Assembly: GCF_039696035.1 (NCBI RefSeq)
Contig: NZ_CP155567.1
Span: forward strand, 1,731,001-1,795,000
From: Microbulbifer sp. SAOS-129_SWC
GTDB taxonomy: Bacteria > Pseudomonadota > Gammaproteobacteria > Pseudomonadales > Cellvibrionaceae
Reading direction: 5' to 3'
Length of the DNA: 64,000 bases
Part shown: piece by piece, positions 7,474 to 16,256 of the stretch
Position numbering within the stretch: the first letter of the stretch is position 1
Layout of the letters: each line of letters begins with the position of its first letter
Notes under the pieces: model-generated
What the model saw: only the letters and a program-made list of their open reading frames with translations
What the model was told of the DNA's origin: nothing
Databases searched by the model: none
Made by a program: the position numbers and the translations under genes

Positions 7474-8829
7474 ATGAAACCCTACGCGGTCATCGGCGCC
7501 GGCCCCATGGGCCTGTGCACCCTGCGCAACCTGCACAAGCACGGCATTCCCTGTGTCGGCTTTGAAATCCACAGTGATGTGGGCGGCCTGTGGGATATCG
7601 ACAGCCCCACCAGCACCATGTACGAATCGGCACATTTGATCTCGTCGAAAAAAATGACCGAGTTCGCCGAATTTCCGATGCCCGGGCACGTGGCGCCCTT
7701 TCCGCACCACCGCGAGCTGCGCGACTACTTCCGCGCCTATGCGCGCGAGTTTGGCCTCTACGATCTGTACGAATTCAATACCGAGGTGGTGCACTGTGAG
7801 CGCGTCGGCGACGAGTGGCAGATCGTTACCCGCCTAGTGTCCGGGGACCGGAAGGGCGAGGAGCAGGTGCGTCTGTTCGGCGGCCTGCTGATCGCCAACG
7901 GCACCCTGCATCACCCCAATCGCCCGCAGCTGCCGGGATACTTCGCCGGCGAAGTGCTGCACTCCAGCGAGTACCGCGATCCGGCCATCTTCGACGGCAA
8001 GCGCGTGCTGCTGGTGGGGTGCGGCAACAGCGGCGCGGACATCGCCGTGGATGCGGCGCACCGCGCCAAGAGCGTGGATATCAGCCTGCGCCGCGGCTAC
8101 TACTTCCTGCCCAAGTTTATCGGCGGCAAGCCCACCGATGCGGTGGGGGGCAAGATCAAGCTGCCGCGCTTTGTCCAGCAGCGCATCAGTGCCGCGCTGA
8201 GCCGCTTTATGCTCGGCCGGCCAAGCCAGTACGGGCTGCCGGAGCCGGACTACAAGATGTTCGAATCCCACCCGGTGATCAATTCGCTGATCCTGCACCA
8301 TATCGGCCATGGCGATATCCAGCCGCAGGGCGATATCGCCAGTATCGACGGCCACACGGTGACCTTCAGGGACGGCCGCCGCGGCGACTACGACATGATC
8401 CTGCTGGCCACCGGCTACAAGCTGCACTATCCGTTTATCGACGATGCGCAGCTGAACTGGCAGGGCTATGCACCGCGCCTGTACCTGAATGTGTTCCACC
8501 CGCAGTACGACAACCTGTTCCTGATGGGCATGGTGGAGGCCGCCGGGCTCGGCTGGGAGGGACGCAATGAACAGGCGGAACTGGTGGCGCTGTATATCCG
8601 CCAGCTGTCCTTCGGCGCCGACTCGGCGCGCCGCTTTAAAACGCTCAAGCACGAGCGGGCCGCGGTGCGCGCCGACGGCGGCATGCAGTACCTGCAGCTG
8701 GAGCGTATGGCCTACTACGTGCATAAAGACACCTACCTGAAGGCACTGCGCGGTCACGCCGCAGACTTGCGACGCGATCTGGCTCCGCGGGATACTGGCG
8801 CATTCGTCAACAGTGCGGGAGCAGCCTAG
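7474..8829 (+). CDS. Flavin-containing monooxygenase (class B flavoprotein)
   Basis: The 451-residue protein has an N-terminal FAD-binding GAGPMG motif (8-13). An FMO fingerprint matches FxGxxxHxxxY (FAGEVLHSSEY), and a second dinucleotide site GCGNSG at about 185 should bind NADPH. A late ATGYK motif completes the pattern. Class B enzymes insert one oxygen atom into heteroatoms or ketones (Baeyer-Villiger). The fingerprint favours the FMO branch over classical BVMOs, which have WP after the His. It leads a four-gene operon with a transporter and two SDRs. The substrate is unknown. Confidence 0.85.
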   Translation: MKPYAVIGAGPMGLCTLRNLHKHGIPCVGFEIHSDVGGLWDIDSPTSTMYESAHLISSKKMTEFAEFPMPGHVAPFPHHRELRDYFRAYAREFGLYDLYEFNTEVVHCERVGDEWQIVTRLVSGDRKGEEQVRLFGGLLIANGTLHHPNRPQLPGYFAGEVLHSSEYRDPAIFDGKRVLLVGCGNSGADIAVDAAHRAKSVDISLRRGYYFLPKFIGGKPTDAVGGKIKLPRFVQQRISAALSRFMLGRPSQYGLPEPDYKMFESHPVINSLILHHIGHGDIQPQGDIASIDGHTVTFRDGRRGDYDMILLATGYKLHYPFIDDAQLNWQGYAPRLYLNVFHPQYDNLFLMGMVEAAGLGWEGRNEQAELVALYIRQLSFGADSARRFKTLKHERAAVRADGGMQYLQLERMAYYVHKDTYLKALRGHAADLRRDLAPRDTGAFVNSAGAA

Positions 8830-9773
8830 TGGATCACAGCCTCGACCTGGCCAGCCAGTTCCAGATGTCGCCGGTGGCGCTGCTGGCGCTGAACGCGGTG
8901 CTGGCCTTCATGATGTTTGGCGTGTCGCTGGGCCTGCGCCCGGCGGATTTCCGCGCGGTGCTGAAGCGGCCGCTGGCGCCGGTGACCGGCCTGGTGGCGC
9001 AGTTCCTGCTGCTGCCGGCACTGACCTGCGCGGTGACCACCTGGCTGCGGATTGAGCCGGGCCTGGCGCTGGGTATGATCCTGGTGGCCTGCTGCCCCGG
9101 CGGTACCTTCTCCAACGTCATGACCTGGATCGGCCGCGCCAATGTGGCCACCTCGGTGAGCATGACCGCGGTCTCCAGCCTGGCGGCGGTGGTGCTGACG
9201 CCGTTCAATTTCGCCCTCTACGGCCACCTGAACCCCTACACCCGCGAGATGCTGCAGGCCATCCACCTGCCGGCGCAGAATATGGTGCTGCTGGTGGTGC
9301 TGGTGCTGGCGCTGCCGATGTTTGCCGGCATGGTGATCGGCGCGCGCTTCCCGGGCTTTGTCGAGCGCAGCGAGCGCTACTTCCGCGGCGGCTCGCTGCT
9401 GGTGTTCCTGCTGTTTGTGGTCATCTCTTTCAGCAAGCACTGGCACACTGCGGTGCAGATTGCCGGCTCGGTGCTGCTGCTGGTGATTGCACACAACGCG
9501 CTGGCGTTTCTGATCGGCAATGCCAGCGGGCGCCTGATGCGCCTGCCGCTGGCGGATCGCCGTGCGGTGACCATGGAAGTGGGTATCCAGAATTCCGGCC
9601 TGGCCCTGGCGATACTGTTCACTTTTTACCCGAGCGCCGGCGCGATGCTGGTGGTGGCCGGATTCTGGGGCGTGTGGCACCTGGTTTCTGGTCTTGCGCT
9701 GGCGGGTTACTGGAATTTCAGCAATAAGAAATGGGAGCGGGCAGAGAAGCTGCAAGGCAACCCGCAAACCTGA
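8829..9773 (+). CDS. Bile acid:sodium symporter (BASS) family transporter
   Basis: The GTG start overlaps the last base of the FMO stop codon, implying translational coupling. The 314-residue protein is almost entirely hydrophobic, with about nine or ten transmembrane helices. BASS-type features include the LACCPGGTFSNVMTW segment and the later MEVGIQNSGLALA segment, where Na+ and substrate sites reside in characterised homologues. It should move an organic anion or sterol-like compound across the inner membrane, coupled to Na+. Its place in the operon suggests it imports or exports the substrate or product of the monooxygenase and SDRs. Confidence 0.85.
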   Translation: MDHSLDLASQFQMSPVALLALNAVLAFMMFGVSLGLRPADFRAVLKRPLAPVTGLVAQFLLLPALTCAVTTWLRIEPGLALGMILVACCPGGTFSNVMTWIGRANVATSVSMTAVSSLAAVVLTPFNFALYGHLNPYTREMLQAIHLPAQNMVLLVVLVLALPMFAGMVIGARFPGFVERSERYFRGGSLLVFLLFVVISFSKHWHTAVQIAGSVLLLVIAHNALAFLIGNASGRLMRLPLADRRAVTMEVGIQNSGLALAILFTFYPSAGAMLVVAGFWGVWHLVSGLALAGYWNFSNKKWERAEKLQGNPQT

Positions 9774-9785
9774 CAAGCAGGCACT

Positions 9786-10769
9786 ATGAGTAATAACAAA
9801 GTATTGATTACCGGCGCCGCCGGCTACATAGGGCACCAGCTGGGCGAACTGCTGGCACAGGAAATGCCGGTGGTGGGCGTAGATGTGCGCTCGCGCCCGG
9901 CGGCCTTCCCGATCTTCTCCATGGATATCTGCGACACCGCCCTGGGCGAACTGCTGCGCGCCGAGGGGGTGACCCACGTGGTGCACCTGGCCTCGGTGAT
10001 GGCTGCGGGCCGCAATCGCGAGCTCGAGTACCGCGTCGACGTGGAGGGTACCGAGAATGTGCTGAAGGCGTGTCTGTACGCCGGCGTCAGGCACATCACC
10101 ATTACCAGCAGCGGCGCCGCCTACGGCTATCACGCCGACAACCCGCGCTGGCTCGAGGAACATCACCGCCTGCGCGGCAATCCGGAATTCGGCTACTCCG
10201 ACAACAAGCGCCTGGTCGAGGAGATGCTCGCGGCCTACCGCAAGCAGCACCCGCAACTCGAGCAACTGATTTTCCGCCCCTGTTCGATTATCGGCGCCAC
10301 CACCAACAGCAAGATCAGCGCGCTGTTTTCGGGGCGTGCGATTCTCGATCCGGGCGGCCACAATTCCCCGTTCGTGTTTGTCTGGGACAAAGACGTCGTG
10401 CGCGCAATTCAGTACGGTGTGCAGCGCAGCGCCAGCGGCATCTACAACCTGGCCGGCGACGGTGCGCTGACCCCGGCAGAGATCGCCCGCCTGCTGGGCA
10501 AGCCGCTGCGCAAGCCGCCGGTGTGGCTGGTGAAAACGCTGCTCGCGATCGGTTACGCGCTGCGCCTGAGCGACACGCAGCCGGGGCAGGTGATGTTTCT
10601 GCAGTACCGCCCGGTACTGTCGAACCGGCGCCTGAAAGAGGAACTGGGCTTCGTACCGGAGAAGAGTTCTGCCGAGGCCTTCGCCTTTTTTGCCCGCGAG
10701 GCACTGGGGGTGGCGGTAGAGCTGGCTGAGCGCGAGCAGTCCGGGGAAGTGGCGGAGCCGGTGGCATGA
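9786..10769 (+). CDS. NAD(P)-dependent extended SDR (epimerase/dehydratase family)
   Basis: The 327-residue protein has the extended-SDR nucleotide motif GAAGYIG near residue 10. A HLASVMA segment, the active-site Ser region (SSGAAYG) and the catalytic YxxxK (YSDNK) follow. It starts 12 bases after the transporter stop and its own stop overlaps the next start (ATGA). Extended SDRs include sugar epimerases and 3-beta-hydroxysteroid dehydrogenase-like enzymes. In this context oxidation or reduction of a non-sugar alcohol is plausible but not shown. Confidence 0.82.
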   Translation: MSNNKVLITGAAGYIGHQLGELLAQEMPVVGVDVRSRPAAFPIFSMDICDTALGELLRAEGVTHVVHLASVMAAGRNRELEYRVDVEGTENVLKACLYAGVRHITITSSGAAYGYHADNPRWLEEHHRLRGNPEFGYSDNKRLVEEMLAAYRKQHPQLEQLIFRPCSIIGATTNSKISALFSGRAILDPGGHNSPFVFVWDKDVVRAIQYGVQRSASGIYNLAGDGALTPAEIARLLGKPLRKPPVWLVKTLLAIGYALRLSDTQPGQVMFLQYRPVLSNRRLKEELGFVPEKSSAEAFAFFAREALGVAVELAEREQSGEVAEPVA

Positions 10770-11590
10770 GTAAAACGGAAAAAATCTATGTGGTCACCGG
10801 TGCTGCCGGTGGCCTCGGCTGGGCCACCGTCGAGGCGCTGGTGGCACGGCAGCGGGCGCGCTTTGCGCTGGTGGATCTGGATCGCACTGCGCTGGAAACG
10901 CGCGCGGCAGCGCTGCGCGAGCGCGGTGTTGCTGCCGATGTGTTTGTCGCCGATCTGTCCGATGAAGCTGCGGTAGCGGAACTGGTCTCGTCGTTGCGCG
11001 CCCGCTATACACGCGTGGACCTGCTGGTCAACAATGCCGGGATCACCCACCGCAGCCTGTCCACCCAGACCAGCAATGCGGTGATCCGCCGCGTGATGGC
11101 GGTGGATTACCACGCGCCGGTGGAATTGGCGCAGGGCCTGATGGCGGAACTGCGCGAAGCGTCTGGCTGTGTGGTCAATATCAGCTCCATGGCCGGCTGG
11201 ATGCCGGTGCTGGGCCGCGCCGGCTACTGCGCGGCGAAGAGTGCGCTGCACCAGTATTTCGAGACGTTTCGCGAAGAGGTGCGCGACGAGGGCGTGCGCG
11301 TATTGATGGTGTACCCGAGTTTTGTCGCCACCAATATCGACCGCAATGCACTGTCCGGCGACGGCGGTCGCGCGCAGCACAAGCAGAGCACCATTGGCCA
11401 GGTGCGCAGCGCGGCGTGGATGGCGGAACAGATCGTCGACGCCCTGGCGCGCGGTGAAGAGCGGCTGTTTCCGCGGGACAAGTCCCTGCTCGGCGCCTAC
11501 CTGTACAAACTGGCGCCGAAGCTGTTTCTGAAACAGATGGTAAAAAACTTTCGCGTCGAGCTGGAAGTGGCTCGGCAGGCCAATGGCTGA
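10766..11590 (+). CDS. Classical short-chain dehydrogenase/reductase
   Basis: The 274-residue Rossmann protein has TGAAGGLG near the N-terminus (TGxxxGxG), NNAG, an active-site Ser in NISSMAGW and YCAAK (YxxxK). The start overlaps the previous stop by four bases. The residues after the active site resemble SDRs acting on long or hydrophobic alcohols. It is the last gene of the operon, with an inverted-repeat element downstream at 11644-11760. Together with the monooxygenase it could form an oxidation cascade; the substrate is unknown. Confidence 0.85.
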   Translation: MSKTEKIYVVTGAAGGLGWATVEALVARQRARFALVDLDRTALETRAAALRERGVAADVFVADLSDEAAVAELVSSLRARYTRVDLLVNNAGITHRSLSTQTSNAVIRRVMAVDYHAPVELAQGLMAELREASGCVVNISSMAGWMPVLGRAGYCAAKSALHQYFETFREEVRDEGVRVLMVYPSFVATNIDRNALSGDGGRAQHKQSTIGQVRSAAWMAEQIVDALARGEERLFPRDKSLLGAYLYKLAPKLFLKQMVKNFRVELEVARQANG

Positions 11591-11643
11591 GGCTGCCTGA
11601 AAGCCGCGCCGCCGACACAATGTCTGCGAGTTCAGGCTTGAGT

Positions 11644-11760
11644 GGCAGCACTGCTACCGGGGGCAACCTTGTGAGACACGCTGTTGACCCATCCATGGGG
11701 GCTCTGCACCGCCATCCATGGCGGTGAAGGTCTCACAAGGTTGCCCCCGGTAGCACTGCC
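11644..11760. repeat. Long inverted-repeat element with nested CCATCCATGG palindromes
   Basis: A 34-base left arm (11644-11677) and 31-base right arm (11730-11760) are reverse complements apart from a 3-base insertion in the left arm. Between them lie two smaller hairpins: CCCAT/ATGGG around CC (about 11688-11699), and ACCGCCAT/ATGGCGGT around CC (about 11708-11725). The element fills the gap between the convergent SDR and LysE genes and has no ORF or T-run. It looks like a REP/BIME- or MITE-like mobile palindromic element. No second copy was seen in this window. Confidence 0.7.
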
Positions 11761-11807
11761 TTCGCGGAAACGGCAGCTTATCTGATTGCCTGCTGGAGTG
11801 GGCAGCG

Positions 11808-12401
11808 TCAGTCTACGACCATTGGCACCACGCTTGCGGCCAGCAGTAGCCCCATGGCGATATTGAAGCGGCGCAGCTGCTTGGGCTCGTTGAGGAAGCG
11901 CTTGAGGCCGACGCCGAACAGCATCCACACGATCACGCACGGGCCGCCGACGGCGATAAACGCCAGCGCGATGCGCGCCACATCCGCCCACATGGCGCTG
12001 CCGGCACCGGTAAAGGCCGCCAGGGCTCCCACCGCCATGATCCACCCCTTCGGATTGACCCACTGAAACGCCACCGCCTGCAAAAAGGTGAAGGGCTTGC
12101 TGCGCTCGGCATTGCCGATTTCGCGGGTGATGGCGATCGCCCACGCCAGGTACAGCAGGTAGGCGATCCCCACCCAGCGGATCACCTCGTGCAGCAGCGG
12201 GAACTGCTGGAACAGGGTGCCGAGCCCCAGACCGATAGCGACGATCATCGCCGGAAAGCCCAGCAGGATCCCCAGCAGGTGCTGCAGCGAGCGGGCGACG
12301 CCGTAGTTCAGCCCCGAGGACATGATCATCAGGTTGTTGGGGCCGGGCGTGATACTGGTGGAGAAGGTAAACAGCACAATCGGCAGCAGGGTTTCTAGCA
12401 C
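11808..12401 (-). CDS. LysE/RhtB-family amino acid exporter
   Basis: A GTG start at 12401 with GAGG upstream gives 197 residues; longer frames run antisense into tatD. The protein has six predicted hydrophobic helices. Family motifs include TPGPNNLM near residue 17 (the LysE/RhtB signature), LLGFPAM and the WVNPKGW segment. Members export amino acids or related metabolites from the cytoplasm using the proton gradient. It is divergent from tatD, and the two starts are about 65 bases apart. The exported substrate is not predictable. Confidence 0.87.
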   Translation of the reverse strand: MLETLLPIVLFTFSTSITPGPNNLMIMSSGLNYGVARSLQHLLGILLGFPAMIVAIGLGLGTLFQQFPLLHEVIRWVGIAYLLYLAWAIAITREIGNAERSKPFTFLQAVAFQWVNPKGWIMAVGALAAFTGAGSAMWADVARIALAFIAVGGPCVIVWMLFGVGLKRFLNEPKQLRRFNIAMGLLLAASVVPMVVD

Positions 12402-12465
12402 GCTATCCTCGGGGTCTGGGTCTCTCGGGGCGTGATAAGATGCGGCCAATCGCGGAGAATCACAA

Positions 12466-13236
12466 GTGCATTTCATCGACAGCCACTGCCATTTCGACTT
12501 CGACGCCTTCGCCGCAGACCGCGACACCGTGTGGCAGCAGTGCCGCGATGCGGGTGTGGCGCAGATCGTCATTCCTGGGGTCAGCACCGAGCAGTGGCCG
12601 TCGCTGCTCGCGCTGGTAGCGGGGCAGCCGCGCTGGCACGCCGCCATCGGTGTACACCCGTGGTGGGTGGCGTCTCTGCGGATGGAGCCGCAGCAACTGC
12701 ACGCCTTGATTGTCGAGCGCGCCGCGGCAGGAAGCTTTATTGCGGTGGGGGAGTGCGGGTTGGACGCTGCCGCCCAGGCACCACTGGAGCGGCAGCTGCC
12801 GGTGTTCGAGGCCCAGGTGCGCGCCGTCTGCGATCTGAACTTGCCGCTGATCGTGCACACGCACAAGGCGCACAATGAAGTCCTGCGGCTGTTGAAAAAA
12901 TGGCGTCCACCGCGCGGCGGCGTGATCCATGCGTTCAGTGGTAGTGAACAGATGGCCGCGGACTACTGGGCGCTGGGATTCTATCTGGGGATCGGCGGCA
13001 CCATCACTTACGAGCGTGCCGCCAAGACCCGCCGCGCCGTGGCCGCCGCGCCACTGGAGTCGCTGCTGCTGGAATCCGATGCACCGGATATGCCGCTGGC
13101 CGGCCGTCAGGGGCAGCGCAACAGTCCCGAGTTTTTGCCGGAAACCGCGGCAGTGCTGGCGCAACTGCGCGACCAGCCGCTGCAGGAAATCGCGCGGCAC
13201 ACCTGCCGCAATACAGAATTGCTGTTTGGTTTATGA
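12466..13236 (+). CDS. TatD-family metal-dependent hydrolase
   Basis: A GTG start with GGAG upstream gives 256 residues. The N-terminal metal site DSHCHFD is at 5-11, and GECGLD, IVHTHK, HAFSGS and ESDAPD supply the other ligands of a TatD TIM barrel. TatD proteins are 3'-5' exonucleases or deoxyribonucleases, with proposed roles in DNA repair and D-aminoacyl-tRNA handling. The stop overlaps the ATG of the cysteine desulfurase fusion by four bases, so the two are co-translated. Confidence 0.87.
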   Translation: MHFIDSHCHFDFDAFAADRDTVWQQCRDAGVAQIVIPGVSTEQWPSLLALVAGQPRWHAAIGVHPWWVASLRMEPQQLHALIVERAAAGSFIAVGECGLDAAAQAPLERQLPVFEAQVRAVCDLNLPLIVHTHKAHNEVLRLLKKWRPPRGGVIHAFSGSEQMAADYWALGFYLGIGGTITYERAAKTRRAVAAAPLESLLLESDAPDMPLAGRQGQRNSPEFLPETAAVLAQLRDQPLQEIARHTCRNTELLFGL

Positions 13237-14909
13237 GTCAGTCCGAATTTTCAGTCAGCGCATTCAAGCACCAGTTTCCGTTGTTTGCCGAACCGGAAAA
13301 CCTCCAGCTGGTGTATCTCGACAACGCCGCCACCACGCAGAAACCGGCGGTGGTGATCGAGGCGATCGTCGATTTCTACCGCCACAGTAACGCCAATACC
13401 CACCGCTCCAGCCACCGCCTGGCACGGCGCGCTACCGAGATGGTCGAGCGGGTGCGCGCCGCCGCGGCGCACTTTGTCAACGCGCCGAGTCCGCGCGAAA
13501 TCGTCTTCTGCCGCGGTGCCACCGAGGCGCTGAACCTGCTCGCCAACAGCATGTGCCAAGGTCTGCAGCGCGGTGATGAAATCGTGCTGTCGACCGCCGA
13601 GCACCACGCCAACCTGGTGCCGTGGCAGATGATGGCGGAACGTTATGGATTGCAGTTGCGCTATGTGCCGGATGTGGCCGGTGTGCCGGAATTCGACCGC
13701 CTGCACGAGGTGCTGGATGCGCGCACCAGAATCGTCTCGCTCACCGGCGGCTCCAACGCGCTGGGGCTGCGGCCGGATTTTGCCGATATCCGCCGGCAGC
13801 TCGATACGGCGCGGCAGCAATTGAACAGCGAACTCCGCTGGGTGGTCGACGGCGCGCAGCTGGCCGCGCACGAGACCGTGGATGTGCAGGCGATTGGCTG
13901 CGACTTCCTGGTGTGTTCGGCGCACAAATTTTACGGGCCCACCGGCATCGGCCTGCTGTTCGGGCGCGAAGACCTGCTCGCCGCGATGCCACCCTGGCAG
14001 GGCGGGGGGGAAATGATCGCCGCGGTGGATCTCTACCACAGCCGCTACGCGGAGTTGCCGCACAAGTTCGAGGCGGGCACCTCGTCACTCGCCGCCATCG
14101 CCGGTCTCGGCGCCGCACTGGATTTTCTCGCCGTTCAGGACCGCGCCGCCATGGCGCGCCACGAACAGGGTCTGCTGCAGCGATTGCACAGCGGCATCGC
14201 CGCGCTGGGTCAGCTGCGATTGCTGAGCCAGCCGCAGCACAACCTGGGGGTGCTGGCGTTTGCGCCGGAGCAGGGTAGCGCCGCCGACCTGGCGCACTGG
14301 CTCGACGGGCGCGACATTGCCGTGCGTGTCGGTCACCACTGTGCCCAGCCGCTGATGCATGCGGCGGGCGAGAGCGCCACGGTGCGCGCCTCGGTGGCCG
14401 CTTACAATACGGTCGAGGATGTGGAGACTTTTCTCGATGCGCTGCGCGCGTATCTCACTCTCGATCTGTCGGCGACGCCGGCGGTACAGGGGGCGGCGCT
14501 TGAATGGCAGTCCGATGATCTGTCGGCGCTGCAGCTCGAGCGCCTCGCCGCGCAGCGCAACTGGCAGGACCGCTACCGCGAGCTGATGCGCTGGGGCAAG
14601 GCGATCGCCGACAAGCCGGCGATCCGCCGCGACAGTAACCTGGTGCGCGGTTGCGAATCGGCGGCCTGGCTGGTGCATCGGGAGAACGAGGGCCGCCATT
14701 ACTTCGCCCTAGACAGCGACAGCCGGGTGGTCAAGGGCCTGGGGGCGCTGTTACTGAGCCAGGTCGATGGCAAAACCGCAGCCGAGATTCGCGCGCTGGA
14801 TATCGCCGGCATGTTCACCGATCTGGGCCTGGCCCAGCATCTGAGTGAATCCCGCAGCAACGGTTTTTACGCGCTGCTGCAGCGCACCCGGTCCTCAATC
14901 GGCGATTAG
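13233..14909 (+). CDS. Fused cysteine desulfurase (CsdA) - sulfur acceptor (CsdE/SufE)
   Basis: Residues 1 to about 405 form a class V aminotransferase-type cysteine desulfurase. They carry DNAATTQKP at the N-terminus, the PLP Lys in SAHKFYGPTG and the persulfide Cys in VGHHCAQPL. After a linker, about residues 415-558 form a complete SufE/CsdE domain with its acceptor Cys in VRGCESAAWL. The enzyme should remove sulfur from cysteine and pass it in cis to its acceptor. In E. coli csdA and csdE are separate genes followed by csdL; here csdL/tcdA lies about 2.2 kb away. The 558-residue length fits a simple fusion with no frameshift. Confidence 0.9.
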   Translation: MSQSEFSVSAFKHQFPLFAEPENLQLVYLDNAATTQKPAVVIEAIVDFYRHSNANTHRSSHRLARRATEMVERVRAAAAHFVNAPSPREIVFCRGATEALNLLANSMCQGLQRGDEIVLSTAEHHANLVPWQMMAERYGLQLRYVPDVAGVPEFDRLHEVLDARTRIVSLTGGSNALGLRPDFADIRRQLDTARQQLNSELRWVVDGAQLAAHETVDVQAIGCDFLVCSAHKFYGPTGIGLLFGREDLLAAMPPWQGGGEMIAAVDLYHSRYAELPHKFEAGTSSLAAIAGLGAALDFLAVQDRAAMARHEQGLLQRLHSGIAALGQLRLLSQPQHNLGVLAFAPEQGSAADLAHWLDGRDIAVRVGHHCAQPLMHAAGESATVRASVAAYNTVEDVETFLDALRAYLTLDLSATPAVQGAALEWQSDDLSALQLERLAAQRNWQDRYRELMRWGKAIADKPAIRRDSNLVRGCESAAWLVHRENEGRHYFALDSDSRVVKGLGALLLSQVDGKTAAEIRALDIAGMFTDLGLAQHLSESRSNGFYALLQRTRSSIGD

Positions 14910-16115
14910 CTTCTGTTCGCCAGCGGCATTTGCGGTTACTGCCGGCAACGGTTTGAGCCCGAACAGTGGCCGCAACAGCGGAGTGCGGCGGATAACCAGC
15001 TCGTGCAGCAACAGGCAACCACCGACTGTGGCCGTCAGGAGCAGCAGCGGTTCCAGCACCGGTCCCAGGTTGCGCTGGGCCAGGTAATAGCCCGCGGTGA
15101 CGGTGATGCTCTGATGCAGAATGTACCAGGGGAAGACGGCCTCGTTGGCATAGGGCAGCCAGCGGAACGGGCGGTTCAGCAACTGGTGTCCCCATGCCAG
15201 CACGGCAAGTATCCAGCACCAGCGATTGGCGTAGGTCACCAGCGCGGCGATAACCGACTGTGCGGGAAGGCGGTTATCCGGCAGCACCCGGTCGAATATC
15301 AGCAGCAAGGCAAACAGCAGTGGCGACAACAGCAGCAGGTGCCAGCGCATACCGGCAAGTGTGCGCCACACGGCGCTGCTACCGGCAAACCCATAGCCGA
15401 GCATAAAAAAGGTGAAGAACTGGGCGTGCGCATACCAGTCGCCCGCCAGTGCGTGATTGATGCCGCCGAAACGCGGATATAGCACCAGGCCATACAGCAT
15501 CAGCGCCGGCAGCGGCAGCAGTATCAGGGCCCAGCCGTTCAGGCGCGCCAATCGGGCCAGCAGTTTTTCCTCCCGTGGCCGCAGCCACAGTGCCAGCGGA
15601 ATCAGCGCCAGCGTGTAGCAGATCAGGTAGGGCAAATACCACAGGTGATTCCAGGTGATGCCGTAGGTGCTGCCGGTGAAGGCACCCGTCGGCCAGGGGC
15701 GAAAGCTCAGGTAGTGGGCGAGGAACTGCGTATAGCCCGGCGCGATGGCGCCGTTGGCGAGCGCCTCGACGTAGGCCTGCGGTGGCACCACTACCAGCAT
15801 ACCGAACAGCAGTGGCAGCAACAGTCGCCACAGTCGCTGCCCGGCAAACCGGGCCGCGCTCAGTTTGCGGAACAGGAACCAGCTGGCGGCGCCGGAGATC
15901 AGGAACAGCAGTGGCATGCGCCACTGGTTGACCAGCAGCATCAGCAGCTGCAGTCGTTCGCTGCTGTGGCTGCTCTTCACGTGCCAGCCCCAGTCGGCGA
16001 CATAGAACATGCCCAGGTGGTAGAGAATCAGCAGGCCGAAGGCCAGTACGCGGATAGCGTCGATATCGTAGCGGCGGCGCAGTATAGTCGGGTCGGTGTT
16101 TTCCATGGTTCTCAT
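14895..16115 (-). CDS. Acyltransferase-3 family membrane protein
   Basis: From the ATG at 16115 (an alternative ATG lies at 16106) the protein is 406 residues with about ten transmembrane helices. The N-terminal helix carries a DIDAIRVLAFGLLILYH pattern typical of acyltransferase-3/OafA-like proteins, with LISGAASWF and a WHLWYLP-type segment (WNHLWYLPYL) later. Members acylate sugars, lipids or glucans at the membrane. The start 140 bases from the divergent LytTR regulator suggests that protein controls it. Its 3' end overlaps the desulfurase gene by 15 bases, tail to tail. Confidence 0.83.
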   Translation of the reverse strand: MRTMENTDPTILRRRYDIDAIRVLAFGLLILYHLGMFYVADWGWHVKSSHSSERLQLLMLLVNQWRMPLLFLISGAASWFLFRKLSAARFAGQRLWRLLLPLLFGMLVVVPPQAYVEALANGAIAPGYTQFLAHYLSFRPWPTGAFTGSTYGITWNHLWYLPYLICYTLALIPLALWLRPREEKLLARLARLNGWALILLPLPALMLYGLVLYPRFGGINHALAGDWYAHAQFFTFFMLGYGFAGSSAVWRTLAGMRWHLLLLSPLLFALLLIFDRVLPDNRLPAQSVIAALVTYANRWCWILAVLAWGHQLLNRPFRWLPYANEAVFPWYILHQSITVTAGYYLAQRNLGPVLEPLLLLTATVGGCLLLHELVIRRTPLLRPLFGLKPLPAVTANAAGEQKLIAD

Positions 16116-16256
16116 TCCGGTTGTTTTCTCGCCATGCTGATGTGGTTCGCGGCGCTGCGCCATCGCCAGGTGGCGAGCTGCGGCGCGCCGGGGCCGAGCG
16201 GTGGAATGCGGGGACGAATAGCGGGATGAACGGCGACGGCTGCAGTACGGAATAAA

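Noticed and set aside
8826..10361. Long minus-strand frame opposite the BASS and SDR genes
   Set aside because: It is His/Gln-rich antisense sequence with no domain, while the plus-strand genes are clear.
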